From: Fragilaria crotonensis
Lineage: Eukaryota; Bacillariophyta; Fragilariophyceae; Fragilariales; Fragilariaceae
Direction: 5' to 3'
Assembly: GCA_022925895.1 (NCBI GenBank)
Contig: JAKSYS010000234.1
Coordinates: 17,839-81,838, forward strand
Length of the DNA: 64,000 bases
Each line of letters starts with the position of its first letter. The first letter of the stretch is position 1. Both the position numbers and the translations under genes were made by a program. Below, one piece after another: positions 58,301 through 64,000 of the stretch. The notes beneath the pieces are model-generated. The model did no database searches. It was not told the DNA's origin and saw only the letters and a list, made by a program, of their open reading frames with translations.

Positions 58301-59277
58301 TGCTGCAGCCATTTCTCTGTCATGCTGCATAGGAGGTGTCCAAGTTGATGCTGATTCCTGCCTTGAAGTGCCAGACCGTGACAAAGCCTTCAAGATCTCT
58401 CGGTATCGAATGAGGTCCATACCCTGTCCTGCAGATGGAAAATTTGCTCGCTCATCCATATCAAAGTACAACGAAGGGGAGACTCGGTAGAATGAGAGCA
58501 TCAATTCAATCCGAATGAAGGCAAGTATCTCTGAATTCGAGACGGAATCCCGAGATAAGTTCTTATTGATGAATTGCTTGATATGTCCCAGCAAATTAGC
58601 ATCCATCCACGCCTCTAAAAAACGAGCAGGTGCAACCTTCCACAGATTCCTGACTCTTCCGCCAAACATCTTGGCTTTCAGACGGCTAAGGACAATTGGT
58701 ACCTCCTGGCGGGCCACCTCCAGCAGATGTCGGTCTACTAAATCGATCTCGATAGTTGTCTCAAACTCTCTGATGAAGTTCCATTCTCCTATCGGTTCCT
58801 CATCGTCTGCATCATCCAAATCAGCATCACCAGCTGAACCAGACATCAAATACATCATATCCTCAAGATCAGAGTCACTTTCATCGCCACCATCACTGTT
58901 GTTTGACATGATTGAGGGGACCTTTCAAGAGCAAGAATTGATTTCTTGTTGATGCAATGGCGGGTGCTTGTTGTTGCTGCGCACTTCAAAGTGCACATAC
59001 ACCTCTGTATGAGGGTCTACAGATAATACCTACCGTATGTAGAACCTACAGTGTACAAAGACCTGAACTTTTAGTACGGAGACAGGGTGCACAACTGGTC
59101 TCTGGAATGCATGCAAGGGGCAACAAGCGAACTTCAATTGTAGGCATCAATGAGAATCGCTGAAAAACATTTGTCGCACGAAATTTCTCGCTAGCTTTTT
59201 CGTAGGACAAAAATTTTGGGATATCCCAAAACTCGGAAGAATTTTTGTCGCATGCCATGCGACAAAAAATACTGGGG
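55307..59277 (-). mobile_element. 3.97-kb piggyBac-like DNA transposon with ATAA target duplication
   Basis: The ends are CCCCAGT at 55307 and its inverse ACTGGGG at 59271-59277, flanked on both sides by ATAA (55303-55306 and 59278-59281). A four-base AT-only target duplication and CCC-type ends fit the piggyBac superfamily, whose usual target is TTAA. Subterminal copies of TGCGACAAAAA and its inverse occur at about 55328, 55512, 55535, 59169, 59245 and 59256. They are candidate transposase-binding sites. The single transposase gene inside is broken. Confidence 0.8.
55589..58909 (-). pseudogene. piggyBac-like transposase carrying a PD-(D/E)XK nuclease-like segment, frame-broken
   Basis: The acidic N-terminus (MSNNSDGGDESDSDLEDMMY) starts at 58909. 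Core motifs in order are VGLDDDLLRMRSRG, INNPCKGLGVIHHG, TGLYIGGHVAARGE, FFWDRGYGGVNGEV (second Asp) and GTTKRMRSFPFTYD. Then come VAMWNRSKGPVDVFSRYMKN (third Asp), IWLRLLMSRVYNAYQSYIL and a C-terminal Cys/His region (CVWCCRKRHDQ, CPVCMVSLC). This order is that of piggyBac DDE transposases. Between the second and third Asp, about 57075-56600, lies HIREYGLLCAKGMFYAAFSP and PFIVEIKSKC. That is the SPDxI plus ExK pattern of YqaJ-type exonucleases, followed by QLLHGIACGNLRHAFYVVAS. At least five frame changes and an internal TGA (about 57305) make it inactive. Confidence 0.75.
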
Positions 59278-59281
59278 ATAA

Positions 59282-60049
59282 AGTACCATGCGTACAACTG
59301 AGTTGTGGCAAGCATGCGGGCAGCAAGCGGTACTTGTACTATACCAGGTACTCGATGACCTTGACCTCTTCCGTACGATGTCGGTTCATTGAGTTCACAT
59401 CTGTGGACAAGAAACTAGACTCTAGTAGACTGAAATCCAAAAATGACAAATTTGTTTTTTTGTCCGTATACGCAGGCTTATTATGAGACGAGAAGGATAC
59501 ACATACAACGTATTCATATACCGGTACTTGAAAGTGGAATTTGCTGTACAGTGATGCAACAATACTGGAGCAATCCAGTAAAAGATCAAGTCATATGGTC
59601 GTGGAATGCAGTGAAATGAATACGGTACAGGTACCAGGTAATTGCATTGTATTCCACAAGTTGCTACCTGGTACCCATTCATGATATATTTGAAAAGAAC
59701 CACTGCTGGGAAGACTTGACGACCGATGGAAGTGAAGTATTGGTTGCCTTTGACACAACTACGGTAGTATTAGATTCTGCAAAATGACGCGAACTGCATC
59801 ATGGTAAATGATGCAGAACAACGATAGCCTCTACTTTAGCCTCCTTGTTGTTGGGCCTGGATCCACCATGCACCATGCATTCAAATCTCATGTGATGCTG
59901 ATGGATGCATCGCGTATATGATGACACAATGAAGCAACGAATCGCAATTTCTAAATACATGTGCATATTCCTATCTTCCTAAAGGAGCAACCCCGGGCCA
60001 TCCAAAACGTCTTTTTCCTGCATCCAGCCAGATGGCAGCGATAGGCACA
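59282..60049. other. Spacer downstream of CSN2
   Basis: No gene seen. GTAC-rich words are at 59320-59350 and 59610-59680. The 3' flank of the CSN2 gene lies in the last 100 bp. Confidence 0.4.
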
Positions 60050-61557
60050 CTAATGAGCTGCGACATTGGTAATACTCCTCATGGCCCCTTGATTAGTCTC
60101 CTTCAAACGGGTACCTGTGATGAAGTTCGAGACGCCCTCCAACGCCGTCGCCATCTGATCGAGCGCGTCGCAAACTTCAATCTGGTTCGAAATGACAGCA
60201 TTCTTCGAGGAGGTACCTTTCAACAACAACACCCCATCCACTTGATCAATCTCGCCGTCCAATTTCCCATCCAGTATAAGACCCACGAGAAGGGACTCGA
60301 CATCCCGCACTGAAATGTCATTCAACTCCTTCGAAATGGCTTCCAAGGAAATACGAGTGTATGGTTGAATGACGCGTCGTAGGACTTGACGGCGAATGGT
60401 CCGAAGCAGGTCTTCCACGTGTTCTCGCACAAACTCATCCTCCATAATTCGACCTTGATTCTCTCGCAATATTTTTTCAAATGCCTGAATCTCATTACTA
60501 TGAAACGCTTGTACAAGATTCGTCATGGCAACGATTTCGGGATCATCGCGATACGGCCGCGCTTCTTGAGAATCGAACGGGTTTATGGAGGAGGAATGAA
60601 GCATACTCGCCATAACCAAGTACTTGAGACATCTCAATCGACTCGGATCTCCAGCTTCATCGTACGATTTGAATGCCTGAAAGAACGTCTTGCCTGCCGC
60701 CTCGTACTCTCTGGCTGCCAGATGCATCTTGCCTCCCAGTTCTTGGATCAAGGCAAGAGTGCGAGGATGGGGAATACCACCGCGGACCGCGAGCGCCTTT
60801 TCGAATATTTTGCGCAACTCCTTGTTATCCTTCTGGCGTGAGTAGAGCTGAATCTGAAGTGCATAAATCTCCATCAAATGAGTCGATGAGCTGCTGGATT
60901 CTGAAAATTGAGTATTCTTGAGATCTTGCAATACCAATTGAAGTTTTCCCGTTTCATTCGTTTCGTACAAGAGTTGACCATACTTGAGATTCGTCTTGAA
61001 CCACAATCGATCATTTGGAAAGGGCCCTCTCTTGGGTTCAAAGAACTTGATGGTACGTTCGTAGATTTCACTGGCAAGGTTGCGTGGATCTTGAACCCTT
61101 GACGACGAGTTTCCTTGCAGAATGGATGAGATTCTGTCCAACATACCATTGATTCCCTTTTCTACAGCGTTCGACTGACGTTCCTCGAAATGCATTCCAT
61201 CAAACGTTCATAATGACGCAGAATCTCACTTGAATTTCCAGTTCGCAAATGAAGCTTGATGAGCTGTTTCATAGCTTTGAAGGACCATTGTCCATACTTC
61301 TTTCCTTGAGAATTGACTTGTTCACTCTGACTGTCGGTAGCAATGACCTTTTCGAACGCCTGAATTGCCTCGGTAACATTGGTGTCTCGTAAGCCCTTGG
61401 CATTGTAATAATCATTTTCCATTTTGATTTCGCCATCGTCTGCCTCTTCTTCCTCGTCCGTGTATTCAAACTTATCTTCCATCTCTTCATCCTGTTCATC
61501 ATCATACTCGTACTCATATTCCTCTTCGTCGTCGTCGTCGTCGTCGTCGTCAGACAT
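60050..61557 (-). CDS. CSN2: COP9 signalosome subunit 2 (one missing base)
   Basis: CSN2 is a PCI-domain subunit of the COP9 signalosome, which removes NEDD8 from cullins. The start MSDDDDDDDDEEEYEYEYDD gives the acidic N-terminus typical of CSN2. Then come MKQLIKLHLRTGNSSEILRH, NDRLWFKTNLKYGQLL, IPHPRTLALIQELGGKMHL, DPSRLRCLKYLVMASML, INPFDSQEARPYRDDPEIVA and the winged-helix end VESLLVGLILDGKLDGEIDQ. This matches CSN2 throughout. Near 61170 the frame jumps from ISRNVSR to NAVEKGINGMLD because one A of a short run (TT on the + strand) is missing. No other damage. Such a conserved core gene is unlikely to be dead, so an error in the sequence, or a second good allele, is more likely. Confidence 0.88.
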
Positions 61558-61904
61558 GATGAAGGATTACTATTGTCTTGATGATTGACAACAACTCGAT
61601 GATCTTGTGCCTGTCGCGCATGGTAAGCAACACAACCAGGACCGGAATCTACGCTATGTAGTATGTCGTCTACGCGATGAGATACTGAACGACGTTGAGC
61701 TCCCATGGATACAAACCAGACGTACAGTACCAGGTACTTGCAACTTGTACAGTACGTGAACTCTACACTCTCCATACACCGTACATGTACGTACACCGTT
61801 CCAGTAAAATGTAGACGACAGTACTCCCGTATGTATCCCCATATCTATGAATCTTGGAGTCGTATACATAGTAAGCGTATACACGAAGAAAGATAATGGA
61901 GCGG
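61558..61904. other. Upstream region of CSN2
   Basis: Presumed promoter and 5' leader of CSN2. A stretch near 61665-61705 (TCTACGCGATGAGATACTGA) is repeated with changes near 63950-63985. GTAC-rich DNA lies at 61720-61800. Confidence 0.45.
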
Positions 61905-62560
61905 AGATCCAATGAGCGACGACGATGATGGGATTGTATACGGAAGAACTCTTCACATTGTACTTGGTCCGGAGAGTGAAAGCAACACAAATGGAGACGA
62001 AAACAGCAATTATTCTGGCCAAGGAGCCAGCAGGTCTGACGAAATGTGTAACCAAGGAAGCCCATGACTCGGAGAGAAAACCCAGTGCCATACAGTTACC
62101 AGTCAATCTACAAAGGATCATTATTATCACAGCATCATGGCTCTCAACTACTGGTTCCATCCTCCCCCACTGGAAAAGGTTCGATGACTTCAATTGACTT
62201 CAATTGCTGCCCACCATATGTACTGACAACGATGCGTTCGTGCTGTGCGGAATCGTCCAACGATACGACTCCCTTGATCGAGGCGCATGGTTCATTCCGA
62301 CGCATGAACAAATGGCATCTCGTGCGACAAGGAGCATTGCTACATTTCTTTGATGGATATTTGTTGGTTCATTGTCACAGCAACGACCAACCTATGGCTG
62401 GGCGCTTGTATACACTCTAGGCACCGGCACTCCACTCTAGTTGCTTATGTATGGACGAACCGATCCACCATAAGACTCCCAATACCTCTTTCGGGGAGAC
62501 TCCATTTCAAATGGAACAGTTGATTCATTGTTAAATAATGGAGCATCAACCATCATGTAC
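61905..62560 (+). pseudogene. Truncated copy of the JmjC oxygenase gene
   Basis: Collinear with the 3' part of the gene at 50922-52587: the acidic insert (about 61920-62080), then a jump to the segment after the distal iron ligand (ALNYWFHPP equivalent near 62140), then the C-terminal segment with WFIPTHEQ, and finally downstream non-coding DNA to about 62545. The whole HxD iron site is upstream of the copied part, and the YLPAGWFHEV segment is missing. It cannot encode an active oxygenase. Confidence 0.82.
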
Positions 62561-62593
62561 CACTCGAGTACGAGATTGGAATTCATAAAAAAA

Positions 62594-63462
62594 ATGTCTC
62601 GCCCAATGCAGAAACGCAAGAAAGGTGCCATGAACGCAACAACTCGGCATGCCAGCACTCTTGATACCATTCGCGAGGATGAAGCCGCAACACTCAGCAG
62701 CACATTGCAGGATCCAACGGCGATCGGAGGATCCAACACATTTCAAAAGACGCCGTCAAGGAGTAGTCGAAGACGACGACAACACCAGGCAAAGGTCAGT
62801 TGCGACATGGAAAAGTCAGTTGACGCATAGCTGATTCTTGCCATGTCCTCTGGGTGATGTTCAATTGTGCCTCGTCAAACCAACGTTATGCTAAAATGAC
62901 ACATATCTTGTTTCCAATCACCGTCGACCATCATGTCAATCGAACAGCGTGTTCCCGCAGGAACTCGCCTCCGGTGAGCTGAGCAATGTTCTTACTGCCG
63001 TTGCATCATTCCGTGATGACCATATTCACTGACCAATGTGCTGTTGCTTGTTGGTTCAAATTAATTTTCAAAGATGTCAAGGAAGTGTTCCAGGCGCTCT
63101 GGAGGGCAATCAATCAGCAGCACACGAAATCAAATCTGATGTACCATATTGGGCAGCTCGAAAGGGCCATGGATGGAGGTTTCATTAACATGATTGGCGA
63201 CGAATTGGCAATTATTGAACTCATTTTAGACCGCGCTGTTGTTCCTCCTCCATTGAGGTTGACAGTGGTGCCTCCCTTTATGGCAATCCTTCATGCGGGC
63301 CCCATCCACATTATACGTGACGTGAAGGCAATTGGAAAAGAAATGTCCAGGAACAGTAACGTGGACATGCTGACTGGAAGCGACTCTTCCATGGATTACT
63401 CTTCTACCGTTACGAAGAGTTCTCGGAGTGACGCATCGAATGTCACAATGGATGAAGTGTAG
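62594..63462 (+). CDS. Unrecognised protein, three-exon model
   Basis: I do not recognise this family. Exon 1 (62594-62794) is basic and Ser/Arg-rich (MSRPMQKRKKGAMNATTRHA) and ends at AAAG|GTCAGT in phase 0. The acceptor TTCCCGCAG at 62960 opens exon 2 (62961-63012, ELASGELSNVLTAVASF). The GT at 63013 and the acceptor TTTTCAAAG at 63073 lead to exon 3 (63074-63462, VKEVFQALWRAINQQHTKSN onward). The model gives 213 residues with a helical middle and a Ser/Thr-rich end. The second intron is only 61 nt and is the weakest part. The promoter side derives from DNA duplicated with the JmjC pseudogene. Confidence 0.42.
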
Positions 63463-64000
63463 TCTTGTTCGCCTCCCACCAACAACGAATCGAATTAGGT
63501 CAAATTGAATGTAAAGCTTAGTCAATGTCAATGTCATCCTGAATAACCTGAGCCATCGAAGTCCATCGATGGTCATCAGAGCGTTTTTCAATAGTTTGGA
63601 CAGCACGACGATATGACTTCAGGGAGGGACGAGACGAGCAATACGGTACCTGGTAGTTACGACGTAGGTCACAAAATTCTCAAGCCTCAAAGCGACATTC
63701 CCGACACCGGAAGGACAATTACATTCAATCAAGGAGAATTCATCCTTTAGCACCGCTATGAAATCGGGTCTTTTCTTCTTCAGTTGGTGTTTCACACAAA
63801 TACCAAAAAACACATGGAGCCGATGGCCCATGCCAAGAGATTGATGAATGTCCCCATTGCTAACAGAGTTGATTGTTGGTCGTGTGGAATGTCCCGTTCC
63901 CATCGCAACAAACAACCCCTCCTGAATCTATGCTTGTATTTCATATGGTCTACACGATGAGATGCGGAACGAGTCTGTGCTCGTATGTCATGTGTCATGT
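63463..64000. other. Right edge of the window
   Basis: A minus-strand frame at 63619-63915 (98 codons) includes KKKRPDFIAVLKDEFSLIEC and might be an exon of a gene that continues outside the window, but I cannot place it. The last 70 bp resemble the CSN2 upstream region. Confidence 0.3.

Noticed and set aside
63619-63915. A 98-codon minus-strand frame as a CSN2-related fragment.
   Set aside because: Its sequence does not resemble any part of CSN2; only the short upstream DNA is shared.

Overview
The window is nuclear DNA from a eukaryotic microalga, most likely a diatom. Three things point to this. Genes have short GT-AG introns of about 60 to 180 nt. The pyruvate kinase has a signal peptide followed by an AF-type motif, typical of diatom plastid import. 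The LTR retrotransposons are Ty1/copia elements with the Asp-Ser-His-Ala-Asp protease motif I associate with diatom CoDi elements. Further hints are a cyclase-phosphodiesterase fusion, membrane-anchored 'IPSEIG' LRR proteins and a Hedgehog-type Hint protein. All family assignments were made by eye from the sequence; no database search was run.

Layout. 1-2450: 3' part of a nucleotide cyclase/phosphodiesterase gene, then a broken tandem copy of its end (3450-3935). 5350-7510: first copy of a segmental duplication pairing a helicase fragment with a secreted Cys-rich protein gene. 8443-12178: ankyrin-repeat protein kinase. 12625-15693: second copy of the duplication, with the better-preserved Cys-rich gene. 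18639-21893: intact parental SF1 helicase (IGHMBP2/SMUBP-2-like). 22026-24135: plastid-type pyruvate kinase. 25940-28496: RLP24 pseudogene plus LRR gene A. 28813-41140: two head-to-head copia elements, the second interrupted by a 2.9-kb TIR element. 41585-43665: LRR gene B. 43974-46777: three small inverted-repeat elements. 48041-50391: RLP24 and LRR gene C. 50922-52587: JmjC oxygenase. 53148-54831: Hint protein. 55307-59277: a piggyBac-like transposon. 60050-61557: COP9 signalosome subunit 2. 61905-62560: JmjC pseudogene. 62594-63462: an unrecognised gene.

Three themes run through the window. First, duplication followed by decay: the PDE, helicase, Cys-rich gene, RLP24, LRR and JmjC genes each have one or two damaged relatives within 64 kb. 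Second, nested mobile elements with readable boundaries: several have target-site duplications, and one paralogous locus preserves the empty site. Third, many otherwise well-conserved genes are broken by a single missing base in a short homopolymer. A 0.28-kb tandem duplication near 44 kb shows the same one-sided deletion pattern, so part of the apparent gene decay may be uncorrected sequencing error.

The most unusual item is the piggyBac-like transposase at 55.6-58.9 kb. Between its second and third presumptive catalytic aspartates it carries a segment resembling a YqaJ/lambda-exonuclease PD-(D/E)XK nuclease.
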